A stretch of 64,000 bases of DNA, taken from NCBI GenBank assembly GCA_009760855.2, contig WPIO01000010.1, positions 6,001,501 through 6,065,500 on the forward strand, read 5' to 3'. Positions 33,815 through 45,649 of the stretch are shown here, in pieces (position 1 is the stretch's first letter; each line of letters opens with the position of its first letter). This DNA comes from Cristatella mucedo (taxonomy: Eukaryota; Bryozoa; Phylactolaemata; Cristatellidae). The position numbers were made by a program, and so were the translations under genes. The notes under the pieces were generated by a model. The model saw only the letters and a list, made by a program, of their open reading frames with translations, had not been told where the DNA came from and did no database searches.

Positions 33815-35970
33815 TCAGGCTATATTGTTGCTAGTTTCACGGGAAGCTGTGGGCGTTTCATCGCCGCCACATGGTTCCGCCCCCAGCAGACGTTTCGTCC
33901 GCCCAACGGGCTCGCTCCTTGCCAGCACGTGACGCGTTCCCTGCCGCAAAATTCACTTTCTGCCAGTGTGTCGACCTGTACGCACGCTATTAACTCTCTT
34001 CTTTCTCTACACCACGTGCTCCGGAGCAGCATGCACGATGGCTATTATCAGTATGTACGCTCGCTCGCTTATGGTGCCTGTATGCGAAATAATACAGCCG
34101 TCGTCAACAACGGAACAACTCGCTGGGGGGGCTTTGCTCTTCGTCGCGCCGCTATCGCGCGCCCACGAGCCCCTACAAAGCTACTCAAAGCCACCTCTTG
34201 GAGAGGTCGCTACGGCCTACCCTAGATACTACCGACTGCGGCAGGATAGAAGTGCTACATGCCAGCACTTAGTCTAACTTAAGACCTTGCCTTAAGACTT
34301 AGTCTTACTTGCCTCGCTTTCTTAAATTAAACTAATCAATTAGCCCTGCCTTTGTTGCTAAAGTTGCATAGCATTATAGCAAATAGTAATGGTTATTAAT
34401 ACATTATCTCAATATATCAACTAACAGCAAAAGTATAGCCAAATAGAAATTAGGCAGTACGTAAATGTTGAACGTTTTGACAGTGTCTCCTGTTTAATTT
34501 AACTTTGATGACCAGCTCAAGTTTAAAATAGCCGAGAGACTATGAACCAGACTGGCTTTCGCCAAGTAGGTGAATTTAAAAAGAAAAATAAATATAGAAC
34601 GATAGTTTCTGCATCTGACCTTATCCAATGCTTATCAAGAAAACTCTCTGGAAATCTTTCATGTTGATCTCTGATGTGAGAACGGAAGAGGGTGAGAGAC
34701 AGTGAGAGATATAGAGAAAGAATGCGAAAGAAAATTCGGAGTAGTAAAAAAAGAGAGATAGTGAGTTAAAATTAATAATTAATTGTGGCCGAATTTAGTG
34801 ACACTGGGAAACTGAAAAGCCAATTTCGAAAGATCGGCTTGACCATGCTGTAAAAATATTAATAGTTGCTGAGAGACTAAACTGCATTTGGTCTAACATG
34901 GCGACTTTGACTGTTGCGAACGCACGTTAGAATGAAAGATCTCTTCGTGGCTCTTCGCCACGTGACTCAAGAGGGTAGAAAGAACCGCCGTCATATATGT
35001 AAGCATCTCTTCTAATATAAATATTTTTTTTCAAAAGCCGGCGTACTCTACATTCGCGAAGCCATGTTAGTTAGTAGCTACCCAACACAGTTTCCATATG
35101 CAGGAGATGTTAACAGATAATATATGCACGGTAATTATATTACATTCAACTATAGCTTGCTGATTTCTATTATATTCGATGGTATAGTGCGATGCGGTAT
35201 TAGTAAAACTTACGATTTGGCAAATGTAGTGCTTGCAAATGCATGCGTCAAAATCTGGAGAGGATGAGCAGCTTAGATTAAGAAAATGAGGCAACTAACA
35301 GCTAAACGCATAAATGCAGCATCTAAAATGCAGCAGCTCCGTCATGTTGCAGCAATAAGTGCTCATCTTAAGACGAAGCAGCCCCTCTAGAAAGTGGCCG
35401 TGGAGAGCTTTTCCTGGGGTTAAAAACAAGTACCTCATGGCTGGTGCCAATACCGGACTTTGTAACCGAGACAAGACCATGTTACATAAACCTTTACAGA
35501 TATCAAACGTTCTATCCCAGATTACCCACAGTCAAACGCGAGACTTGAGGTTGCAAGTAAGGAGGTCACTCAGCCATGCCATCCATACTCAAACTTTGCT
35601 GTGCAATAAATAATAAAAATAGAGCCTTGCAGAATCCAAAAAATCTAAAACGAGCTTGAACCATTACACACACAAAACAAGGCTATGGTTATTTTTATAC
35701 GGCTTCTTACTCCTGACTAGGCAGACCTAACGTAAGCGAGTTGGCTACATTCAAGGACCATCAAAAGCCAATGCAACATCAAAACGAAAGCTGGTCCGTA
35801 TCGTGTATAGAAGCTTTCATCCTAAAAGTGCTTAAATTCTTCAGTTGTAATGTAAATAGCTACTAGATCTTCTCAACTCAACCAGCTCGGGACACTAGCT
35901 TTTTTTACCGGATGCTTCCGATCTGACTAGCTGAGCACAAGTAAGCTGACGTTGACTCTAGTGGAACAGT
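33815..35970. other. No recognised gene or element
   Basis: A GC-richer patch at 33840-34260 has open frames on both strands but no motif. A purine-rich AGAGAGA stretch lies at 34690-34760. Confidence 0.4.
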
Positions 35971-35974
35971 TCTA

Positions 35975-36050
35975 CAGATCTAGTACATAGTCTAGTCTAG
36001 TCTAGTACAGAGTACATCTAGTCTAGTACAGAACAGATCTAGTTGTTCAC
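35975..36050. repeat. TCTAG/AGTACA short tandem array
   Basis: AGATCTAGTACATAGTCTAG then TCTAGTCTAGTACAGAGTAC and ATCTAGTCTAGTACAGAACAG: overlapping pentamer and decamer units, imperfect. Confidence 0.85.
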
Positions 36051-37480
36051 GTTCGCACGTGAATGACCTTGTTCAATATTGTATAGCTGGATGCAGCCTT
36101 CAAGTTCTGCACAGCCAGTCAACCATAGATTTTTTAAGCCATGGATTTTTTTAATTTTAACAGCGTGTTGAAACAAATAAATTGATCGCCATGACCGTAA
36201 GGGCTCTTCGGGCACGATATCGCCTGAAGGCTCTTACAAGTTCACCATTTACCTAATTTAGCGGGAGTGAGGGTGATTAATGGGATGAGGGCCATATCCT
36301 AATGATAAATCATTACTGTAACCTCATTTGCACTAAGTGGAAGCATGTGACGTGCCCCTCTGCAATCAGGCATTTTGATTGTGATAGCTTTATGTAGAGA
36401 ACTTCAACAGATACTTTATAACGTTTTTCTTGAGCTACTAAACTTTGGAGCTAGCATCTGAATTTTCCACATAGGACTGCTGAGCATCGTAACGAGCTTC
36501 TGCATTATTTCCCCCTATAGGATTTCAGCGAGCTGATTGCTATCAGCTCGCTTCATAAGTATTTATATTTCTTCATAAACTAAAGTGAAGCCAATGCGTA
36601 AAAAATTCCGTGTGGGACCGTTGGTGGTCTAGCTACTCAATTTATAGTTGAGCAGCGGTTCTATCCACTTTATTACTTTAACTGGACCGTAACACAACCT
36701 GACCTGGGAAATTTGCTCCAACAGGTAGGGATTTGCAGCGCATTACATTGCACGAGAGAAAAATAAAATTTTAACTTAGGTAGGCTCCAGGGTATAAGTG
36801 AGTACTAGAAAACTGGAAATTTCTTCGATTACGGCTGCCCAGACGGTATTTACTCAGACGCAGTACTTCGATCTGATCGGATTATCATTCCTTAGTAAAC
36901 AAAGTAGTTCCATCCTCATAGAAAAGCAGGAGAAAACTTGCACTTTAAAGTTTGGTCCTTGAGTCATAAAACGTTCAAAATGCCGTCGAACCAAGGCTGT
37001 GGTACCTAGCTAGAAGCGGCTCCAGTATTTCAAGTGCAAATGCTCAAGTATACGTGCAGTGATATTTGCCACGAAGCTTGCATTCGCGACTTTCTTCTCC
37101 ATTCAGCAGAGTAGGTACCGAGCGCTTATAGACGTTCAAAGCAAGAAAAATGTCAGCCTTAGAGGAAGGAAAGTTTTTGGGACTGCATATGGCAGGCCGC
37201 AAAAGCTTTCACTCGCTTTCCAAAGCTTTCCAAACCGTGCGTTCAGTGAGCGCATCTTCATCAGCAGCAGCGGCCAGTACTAGTGGCATCCTTCGCTGCT
37301 GGTTTTACCATGGTGAAGTATCGGCCCTGATCTGAGCACATGTAAAACTTGTTTCCACTTTCGCAAAAGAAGTTTATGAAATTGCATGACTATTTGGCAC
37401 ATCTCAGGATATGTCTTTCTTGAGGCTCTTCATAACAGCTGGCGATAAATAGCTCCGTAGTTGAGCCCTGAATTTTATTA
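36051..37480. other. No recognised gene or element
   Basis: Short open frames only; none with a recognisable motif. Confidence 0.4.
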
Positions 37481-37484
37481 AAAA

Positions 37485-37548
37485 TATACATTTGTATAGC
37501 ACCCCAAGAGAACTGATTCTCTTTCTAGGCACTTTACAGATGCTCAAT
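37485..37548 (-). mobile_element. Isolated L2-type 3' tail, minus strand
   Basis: TATAGCACCCCAAGAGAACT then CTTTCTAGGCACTTTACAGA: the hairpin tail in reverse, abutting the plus-strand F3 copy that follows. Confidence 0.65.
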
Positions 37549-37549
37549 C

Positions 37550-37965
37550 GCTTAGCTGCCACCTCACACCACATCTATGTGAGCTCCACTGGCTCCCTGA
37601 AAAGCGTTGGATTGACTTCAAGATACTCTCTGTAGCCTGCCTCTGCTGCTTCACTCGTTAGCATCAGCCTAGCATCGTCTGGTCTCCTTACTCTTTCACT
37701 GTACTGTCACGCCACCAGGTTCTTGTCACCTCGCCGGCTCTAGAACTGAACTGAACACTTTTGCTAATCGAGCCTTCAGTTCGTATGCAGCAAAAGCTTG
37801 GAGCTCGCTTCCAGCTGTGGTCACTATCTGCGATGTCGGGGTTCCCCTTGCATCAGCTACGTCTCAGCTGAGGACGCATCTGTTCCGGTCAGCTTTTCTT
37901 TCGCTCCAGTGAACTAAACTTTTTAGTTTCCAGCATTTCGCATTCTCACATTTGCATGATTTAGT
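37550..37965 (+). mobile_element. LINE family F3, ORF2 C-terminus, plus strand
   Basis: Readable as HLTPHLCELHWLPEKRWIDF (frame broken later), then ANRAFSSYAAKAWSSLPAVV and SQLRTHLFRSAFLSLQ. The same LHWLP...RAFSSYA...LFRSAF pattern as F1, but with distinct residues and 3' UTR. Confidence 0.82.
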
Positions 37966-38084
37966 GCATGCTACTACTAGCCAGAGGTCCTACTAACAAG
38001 TGACCCTGAGTGTCTACTTATTACGGAATTCTGGTTGAAGCATGGTACTCGTTTGCTTTTACGGTGTTTGTGTAAGCTGCACCA

Positions 38085-38425
38085 TGCGTTCCCGACTTGC
38101 GTCAGAACATCCCCTGACTTGACCAAATTTAAAAAAGAACTTAAAAACACACCTATTAAGGACAGCATCTAGTGGGTCCCTGTGAATCGTCCTTCATGTG
38201 GTTATGCGTGCTGAAATTATGCATGCTGCCACTAACCTCATTTGCATGTTTACCCTGTGCATGTCACCCCTAACCACGTTGTTCACTTTGTTTATCAAGC
38301 ATGATATTACTCACGATACAATCGCGTTTCCCTTTGCAGCAAATGTAAAGCGCCTGGGAAGAGATTGAGTTGTCTGAGGGCGCTTTATCAAGTGCATTAT
38401 TGTTGTTATTATTCTTATTATTATG
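38085..38425 (+). mobile_element. LINE family F1, 3' end, plus strand
   Basis: CCCGACTTGCGTCAGAACATC through the TGCATG-bearing 3' UTR to AATGTAAAGCGCCTGGGAAGA and (ATT)n. Truncated at the 5' side. Confidence 0.85.
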
Positions 38426-38555
38426 CGCGTCACTAACTCTTGGCTGTCTATTAATTCGCCTGCAGCGAGTTTTAAAGTGCCTAGGTAGGTATTTATTTCC
38501 TCTAGGGTGAAATACGAACGATATGTTAATAGTATTCTTATTACCCCTCGATCAA
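38426..38555 (+). mobile_element. L2-type F3 tail, plus strand
   Basis: ATTCGCCTGCAGCGAGTTTT, AAAGTGCCTAGGTAGGTATT and a TTAATAGTATTCTTATTA end, placed directly behind the F1 (ATT)n. It resembles the 45210 tail. Confidence 0.65.
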
Positions 38556-38599
38556 CGCCGCAACCAAGCTGTCATCCGCTATTCTTTTCTAGGAAAAAT

Positions 38600-38665
38600 A
38601 TAACTCATTTAATATAGCGCCCAAAGAGAACTTAATCTCTATTCAGGCGCTTTAATTTAACAACT
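38600..38665 (-). mobile_element. L2/SINE-A-type tail, minus strand
   Basis: TATAGCGCCCAAAGAGAACT then ATCTCTATTCAGGCGCTTTA: the reverse of the SINE-A tail (GAAGCGCCTGAATAGAGATT). Confidence 0.65.
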
Positions 38666-38674
38666 TCGCTTGTA

Positions 38675-38830
38675 TAGTGGCAGAGAGCGTTAATGGCTAT
38701 CACCGCCGCTTGCAGTGGGAAATAAAATATTGCTCACTGCAGGACTCGCTCGACCCCACAACCTGGGTTATGAAAAGCAGGGAACCTTACCTGTGGGTTA
38801 AGACCCAAGGGAAAGTTAGAACCGTCCAAA
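38675..38830 (-). mobile_element. SINE-B variant, minus strand
   Basis: In reverse: TGGGTCTTAACCCACAGGTA head, GTCGAGCGAGTCCTGCAGTG, then GCGGCGGTGATAGCCATTAA. Closest to the 33360 copy. Confidence 0.7.
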
Positions 38831-38874
38831 CATGCGTAAACGGGGCAGCTAACGCAAGATGCACTTCTTCTGTC

Positions 38875-39300
38875 CTGCTTTGCTGCATATACTGCTGAGA
38901 TTCGCACTTGGATAGCAACAAACATTCTCAAATTGAATGACAACAGAACCAGCTTAGTATTATGGGCAGCTATTGCATTAAACCAGGAATTCAAAAATCT
39001 GACACTCAAAAATTGCTTGGGCTAATATATCTGGTGTGGAATCTGCACGAAATTTGAGTTTTGTTTTTCCAATGTGACTTTCCACGAGACAACCGCATCA
39101 GCACCACAGCCAAGTCAGGATAATTGCAGCTGGGTAACATTTCGAAAATTTAGACCTGCTTAGGCAGGGCTACCACACCCAATTTGTTTCATGATGTGTG
39201 ACATCCCGTCTCGCCTTCTGTAAATCACTACTAACAGGTCTTTCGGCCTTAGTTATTAAGCTCCTACAGTAGGTTCAAAACTCGTGTAGGGGTTTGACAG
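38875..39300 (+). mobile_element. LINE family F1 fragment, plus strand
   Basis: GAGATTCGCACTTGGATAGC, then AAATTGAATGACAACAGAAC (LNDN-T), the TGCACGAAATTTGAGTT (ARNL) segment and TCCACGAGACAACCGCATCAG (DHIS). It lies between the RT palm and the C-terminus. No tail. Confidence 0.75.
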
Positions 39301-40315
39301 ATCTCAGTATGCCAGCCTGATGGCGCACGTCTTCGAGCAGCTTCCAATTCGCTGGAACATGCTGCCCATTTCTTTCTAAACAGGCGGATCTAGAGAGGCT
39401 TCCTGGTGGCAGATCTTCAATGATGAGTTACAGGCTCTCCGATAATTAGGCATAACAATTCTCGTAAGAAAGTTAAGGAGCCCTTCCGATCGGCACTCGT
39501 TCCCTCGGCGCACAGACACTGCTTCGAGAAGAGACTCTCATTTTTCTGGAAATGAAACTAGAGTTTATATATGTGGGGGCCGGGAGGCGGGCGGGCTGAG
39601 CACATTTACCGCTCGCCCTCCCCGTCGGTCTGATTTTGGTTGGATAAGTGTTGCTGTGTATGTCTGCGATGGCAGAATTTAAAGCTAAGTACGCTCGATG
39701 GCATGGATAGCAGAACGTATTCAATCAAAATCAGAAATTCTTGCAACCATAGCACATGAACAATTGCAATAGTGCACAGGCAGAGCTGAACTGACGTGTG
39801 AAATTTCACGTTGCTCGGTGCAGCATTGGCCAAATTACTGAATTTGCAAGGCAAAAAGCTACACGGCGAACGATGCTGCTTGCGATTCACAAGCATTCAC
39901 CTCAGCATGCCGCAAATACGTACCTCAATGTACCAAGGTTAGCAAGATCGGATAAAAGTCGCACATGATGCAGTGATTGGTTAATTTGTTACTTGTAGCC
40001 ATGTTTCTTCCGATTTACTTTCGTGTTGAACATGGTATGCGTAATCATTTTTAAATATTGTCTATATGGAAATCATCAAAACTTCAGATCCCATTTCTAA
40101 CATGTTTGTCTTTTGAAGGTATACTATACAAATATTTGATTGTTGGACCAATCTTCTAAGTGTTTTCTTGACATTTACTCTTGCCCATAGTACAGATAAA
40201 GCAATTAAATTTTATTTTTAAAACTGTCTGCACTTTAGCACTTAGTTACATATTAAGTGCAGCTAACACAGTCAATGTGCATTGAATCTAATGGAAAAAC
40301 GTTCATTCGTATAGA
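39301..40315. other. No recognised gene or element
   Basis: Short open frames only. Confidence 0.4.
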
Positions 40316-40319
40316 GATT

Positions 40320-40715
40320 GCAGCAGTTATAATAATAATAATAACAAATTGATATAGTGCCCTCAGAGAACTCAATATCTTTCTAGGCACGTCACATTTG
40401 CTGCAAAGGAAGCACGATCGAACAGTTAGTGGTAGCATACTGAATACACAGCAAGAATAATATGGTTAAGGGTGACATGCACAAGGTCAGCATGCAATTA
40501 TAGTTTGTGATAGCATGCATGGTGTCAGCACCCATTAGCACAAAATAACGAATCACAGGGACCCACTAAATGCTTCGATAAATAGAGGCTTTTAGTTTCT
40601 TTTTAAATGTTGACAAGTCAGGAGATGTCGTAACGCAAGTCGGGAGTGAGTTCCAGGAATTAGGAGCATACGAAATAAAGGCTCGGTCTTCAAAGAGCTC
40701 GTTTTTTCTATTCGC
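40320..40715 (-). mobile_element. LINE family F1, 3' end, minus strand
   Basis: On the plus strand: (ATA)n, AGTGCCCTCAGAGAACTCAA, CTAGGCACGTCACATTTGCT, the 3' UTR with GGGTGACATGCACAAGGTCA, and the ORF2 end GGAACTCACTCCCGACTTG in reverse. 5'-truncated. Confidence 0.84.
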
Positions 40716-40719
40716 AGCG

Positions 40720-41760
40720 AACCCATTAGTTTGGTTTATGGGATATAGTACCGCGGAACGATTTGGTTTGTTCTTTTGCGAGATCGGGAAAGTCTAAAGA
40801 TCATTTACGTAAATGGTCAGGGAAAAGACAACAGTTTTACGACAAATCAATAAGGGTATTCCAACGAGAGATTAAGAGAGTCCCCTAAAGGGAACATCAG
40901 CTAAAAAAGAAGATGCATTGCAAAACTTTTTGCAGTAGACCTTGGGAAATGGTTTCTTTGCTCCGTTGCATGGTTTCTAATCTTTGAGAAAATCTATTAG
41001 CTAATGGTCATTCGAAAGCACCGTGACAGTGGCTCGGAAAATACTTTGTCACCTGGTAATTCAAGTAGGCTGACCTACGAAATGCGGTGAGATTTCATTT
41101 AAAAAATGGGTGCAATTTCTACGGAATAGGTGAGATTAGCCCGTTCTATAGATCGATGCGCGATCGATCCTTTAACTAACTGTTAAAAAAAGAAAATGAG
41201 AAAGACAAATGCGTTTGACTACCACAATGATAAGGGAATGCCAAACATAACTCTATCAACTATTTATATTCATGCCAAAAATACCTTGGAGTTTTCAGGT
41301 CAAAACGGGGTGCAATGCCAAGGCTTGAGTGAAAGCACTCATTCTTAGCGATATAATTATAGTACAAGGTAACGGATTGCGATATCTTTTAAAAAATTTG
41401 ATTGCTGCTTTTCTGCTTCGCTTCATTATAAGAAACTAGAGGACATTTGCGTAGGTTTTGAAACTATTACAAAGTGATACTACTAAAATTCAGTCTTTTA
41501 ATATGTGTATTACAGCCACTCAAAGCCGTCATGGACATAGCTTACTACAGCATGCCAGCAATATGGACTGAAGTTCGCGAAAACTGATAAGGTTCATCAG
41601 TAAAGTTTGATGCGATGAACGTGCTTTCCAAGCATGGGATTCTATTCCTGCTGACGCGATGGTAAATTTCTTTCTTGACATGATTTTGACTTACTTTTAT
41701 GCGTCAACAAGGGCTACCCGCTTCACTAGTTTCTTAATTATCTGGGAGCAATACGAGCAT
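40720..41760. other. No recognised gene or element
   Basis: AT-rich unique sequence. Confidence 0.4.
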
Positions 41761-41764
41761 ATAT

Positions 41765-41855
41765 CCAGCAAATGTAAATTGCCTAGACAGAGATTAATTT
41801 CTCTGAGGGTGCTATGCAACTGTGTTGTTATTATTATTGTTATTATTATAACGAC
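41765..41855 (+). mobile_element. Isolated L2-type 3' tail, plus strand
   Basis: CCAGCAAATGTAAATTGCCT, AGACAGAGATTAATTTCTCT, GAGGGTGCTATGCAACTGTG then (TTA)n-type repeat. Confidence 0.72.
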
Positions 41856-42304
41856 AGTGGTGTGAAGCTTTCTGTCAGGGAGCTTCTAGACGCGGTGGAG
41901 CTTGCTTCATACCCGTCTGGAAAAGCAGCTCTTGCACACCAGCATCGTTTATGCAGAGCTAATGGCTGCGGCTGCTATGAATGGTGCAGCAGCAGTGATC
42001 GCTGGAGAGAATGATGCTGCATGAGCACCACCTCGTCGCACTGACGGACTGGTGCTGTCTACTTCCAAATGTGCCTTTTTAAATTCTAGACAGTCATCAG
42101 ACAATGACAATCGCCACTCTTCACGGCTTGCCTGCAAAATAGCGAGAAATTTTGCAACAAATGATCATGTTCATGCAGCAGCCATCACTATACTGGTTTT
42201 TAGTAGCTGTACCTGCACGTTTTTGAGTTCTGTCTTTCTTTTTAAATAAACAGCAAATTGCATTTTGCCTTTTATGTTAATAATATTATAATGCATTTGA
42301 TAGA

Positions 42305-42546
42305 GGAACTTGGATAACTCAATCTCTTTCTAGGCACTTTGCATCTGCTGTAAAGGAAACGCTAATTTCGATTGCATTTTATGGCGTGAGTCAATTTGAC
42401 ACCTTTGTCTTTAACTCGTGAACAAGGAACTTGGATAACTCAATCTCTTTCTAGGCACTTTGCATCTGCTGTAAAGGAAACGCTAATTTCGATTGCATTT
42501 TATGGCGTGAGTCAATTTGACACCTTTGTCTTTAACTCGTGAACAA
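42305..42546. repeat. Perfect tandem duplication, 2 x 121 bp, containing a minus-strand L2 tail
   Basis: Unit 42305-42425 is repeated base for base at 42426-42546. Each unit starts GGAACTTGGATAACTCAATC and includes the reverse tail CTAGGCACTTTGCATCTGCT and a 3' UTR piece. Only the left copy retains the adjoining TAATAATATTATAATGCATT stretch. Confidence 0.96.
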
Positions 42547-42549
42547 GGT

Positions 42550-43550
42550 CCTGCCAGTGTCTCTACGATTACAAATAGTTCTACTTCCATTATCATATAT
42601 CTAAATTCTGTGTTCAGGAAAGTCACCCCATTTTTTTTAATTTTTATATTATAAGGAAAAGCTCAATGCTTTGTGTTACTTTCTAAAAGTCCATAGTCTG
42701 ATGAAACGCGAATGATTTGCGAGTTAGATTATCGTGCAGTTACACTCTGTGTGCTACATCGCCCGTAGCATTTTCAATGCAATTTCACTACATTTGGTTA
42801 ATAGATCTCATTAGAGACGACGCATTTAGACAGTGCTGACTGAAACTGGTGTCTCTTTGGAAGGAAGGAGGACTGCTCGTGCCTTCTTAATTAATCAGGA
42901 AGGACTGGACAGTAAGTAGGCTTTCTTACGTCACTCACCTCTGGCAATAGCTGATTAACCCCTCTCAAAGTTCTAGGTCTAATCCCTATGCCGCAAGCCT
43001 GGCTCCGAAGCTCTTTCCGTGCCCTAGCTCGCCAAGCCCAGCACGCAGCGTCAGTTGCCCAGCTTCTACGAAGCGTTTCGGATAGCCAAAAAAGTTGCGC
43101 TTTCCGGTATCACCCAGAACTGCTTCGAAGCCAGGATACAGCTCGACGCTCGCAGTGTGCTAGACTGGCCAGGATAGCTAGCGCTCAAGGAGAGGCAGGT
43201 GGCAATGTTTTGAGGAAGTACCGTTGCGAATGTCGTGTGCGGCTTCCACGTCCGATCAGAACTAGGCCACAAACACATCGCTCTTAGCGGTGCTAGTCTC
43301 AGCCGACACGCGACAAATACCGGTGACGCCTGAACCTTGTAGCACGGCTAGTTATAATCACAAATAAACCACAGTGCCTTCGATCTCGACAGTGTGATCC
43401 CAGTGACTGCGTTTATTAAAGCGTTAGCCGCCTAGGGTGATGGTTAAGCCTGTATCTAGCCACAAACAAGAAGCCAGCTCTTCCTACGGTGGATGAAAGC
43501 CAGTCAATCCATTTAACCTTATAATATACTCATGCCAGCCACGACGCCTG
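42550..43550. other. No recognised gene or element
   Basis: A 99-codon basic plus frame at 42988-43287 (Arg/Ala/Ser-rich) is not recognised. CAGCCGACACGCGACAAATA near 43300 resembles CAGCCGACGCGTGAGGAATA near 44356, a hint of an unnamed repeat. Confidence 0.35.
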
Positions 43551-43555
43551 AAGAA

Positions 43556-43728
43556 TAGAAATACTAGCTGATTTTACAGTTTCTTTTGTACAGCAACAGG
43601 AGAGACTTTACGGCTATCACCACTGCCTGCAGCGGCGATAAAGAATCACCCACCGCAGAATTCGAACCCGCGACCTCGAGGTCGTGAAAAGCAACCGCCT
43701 TACGTAGTGTGCCATCGCGGCTCGCCAA
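43556..43728 (-). mobile_element. SINE-B copy, minus strand, well preserved
   Basis: In reverse: GATGGCACACTACGTAAGGC, GGTTGCTTTTCACGACCTCG, B-box GGGTTCGAATTC, TGCGGTGGGTGATTCTTTAT, GTGGTGATAGCCGTAAAGTC, ending AAACTGTAAAATCAGCTAG. A good reference copy for the family. Confidence 0.87.
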
Positions 43729-43735
43729 GCCTGTA

Positions 43736-44865
43736 TGGTTGCAATACAGCAACTCCATATCCATTACTTAGAGCAGTCTATTAAACAGCTACGGAGGGCT
43801 GCAGGTGTCCGCTATCAGCCAGAGCAAACGACTCTCATCCGACCACCCAAAGCACGACGCTCTACTGACTGGCGCGAAGCCCGGAGCACAACTTACTAGC
43901 ACGTGACTTCGACTCGTATGCCGTCTAGCCATTGGTAACAACATAATCTGTTCCCAGTCATTAATTTCCTCAACCACGAATATATCAGAACTCCTAATGT
44001 AGCTTATCTAGCACGCCAACGTTTGAATATCGCTACTTCAGCGATAAATCGTGCTCCGGCTGGTTTATCCTGCACCGCCGTTTCAGGTTTCAGCGTGGCG
44101 GCGGCGAGGAGGCAGGACGAACAACTTTTTTTTCTATCGTTCTAAGCAACAACCAGTCTAGCATACCTTCTCATAGCTTCTGATAACGTGAGTTTTCGTA
44201 TGCTCTCGCATGCTGTCTGTTTTGGAGTCGCGGCCACCAACTGCGTGCGATGTGAGCTCATCTAGCAAACAACACTCCCGGCACGATTCGTAGCAAGATT
44301 CAACACTTTGGTGATTTAACGATTCGCCATGGTCCTTTTCGAACAACCAACGATCTCAGCCGACGCGTGAGGAATATCGGTGAAGCCCTGGGCTTTGGGG
44401 GATCACTGCTAACGACACGTCGGTGCCGCTTCAATGCATGTGGGTGTGCCGACAGTAGCGGAACAGGCAGCAACGAAGCGAGCGCCCCCTACCGTAACAT
44501 AGCAAGTCAATATCCTTTACGTAGATAAGTCTGTTTCGACACCAGCGAGGATTACAGGCGTACAACAACGGCAATGGCATCCACCAACGATTCCGTCTCC
44601 TAGAGCTAAATGCCAATGCCAATCGGGAAAAACCATTGGCAGCCTATCTCACGGCATCATCTTGCAGGTGGTCACTGCCAGAGAGTATGGCATAATCGGT
44701 TCCTCGCCAATACAATTCGGGAACCACGACTAATGAATGAATGTCAGTCATAATCACAGCGAGTAAACTTTTTGTATTCGGTATACTTCTTAGTTCTCAT
44801 TCAAACGCGAGCTCTCTGGCTAACTGCATGTACCGCTGCTATTAAAATTATTGTATCTTCTCACG
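43736..44865. other. No recognised gene or element
   Basis: Moderately GC-rich with no motif recognised. Confidence 0.4.
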
Positions 44866-44869
44866 TCTT

Positions 44870-45295
44870 GTTCCCTACTCCGCGTGCCCGGAAAATTATG
44901 TTTTAGGTAATACCTGGTTGTGCGCTGTAAGCTGAATGAAAGCCGCTGCTGCACTAATTAGGTCTCAACGAAAGACTCATCTCTGTTTTGCTGTCCTTAC
45001 ATAGGTGGGAACTTGTGTTACTTTCCCGTGCGCATTGCATTCTCACCTGTGCATGATTGATTGCACCCTACAAAGAGGGGCTCTACTAGCGAAGGCCTCT
45101 GAGTGTCTTCTAGGGTGCTCGTGTACACTGGCCTGATCCTGACACTTTTATGCGTTTACATAGGAATGATATCTTGCTTACCATTAACTTCTGCTGACTG
45201 CTTCTCCTCTAGCGAGTTTTAACACGCCTAGATGTATATTTGGTTCTCCAAGGATGCAGTTAAAACTCATTGTTATTAATATAATATTACGGTTC
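44870..45295 (+). mobile_element. LINE family F3, 3' UTR and tail, plus strand
   Basis: GTCTCAACGAAAGACTCATC (end of ORF2, compare GTCTCAGCTGAGGACGCATC at 37860), CACCTGTGCATGATTGATTG, CTGAGTGTCTTCTAGGGTGC, and the tail TTTTAACACGCCTAGATGTA with a TTGTTATTAATATAATATTA end. Confidence 0.75.
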
Positions 45296-45649
45296 TTCTC
45301 TCTATAAGTATAAAGGATGCTGTTGAATGCACTAATTTTTTCGAACTTTAATGAATAAATTGTGCTGCTGAAATTGTTCAGTGAAGAAAGACGGAAGTTA
45401 CCGCAGTTCTTGCTTACGAACGTCCTGGAGAAGACGCACAATGGGTACGACACCCCACGCGCGCTCAAGCGAGCACTCTTTCGCCGAGTTGTCTTTTCCT
45501 AGCTGGACAATATTTTTAACGCGACACGTACGGTCAATTGGTTATCAATAATACGCCAGCACAGTCTCTCTCCCACTTTTTTGTCAAATTCTTCTGCACT
45601 CGCAATTTAGTTCTTAATCCAAAACTCAACTCTTTTAAAATTGCCACAC

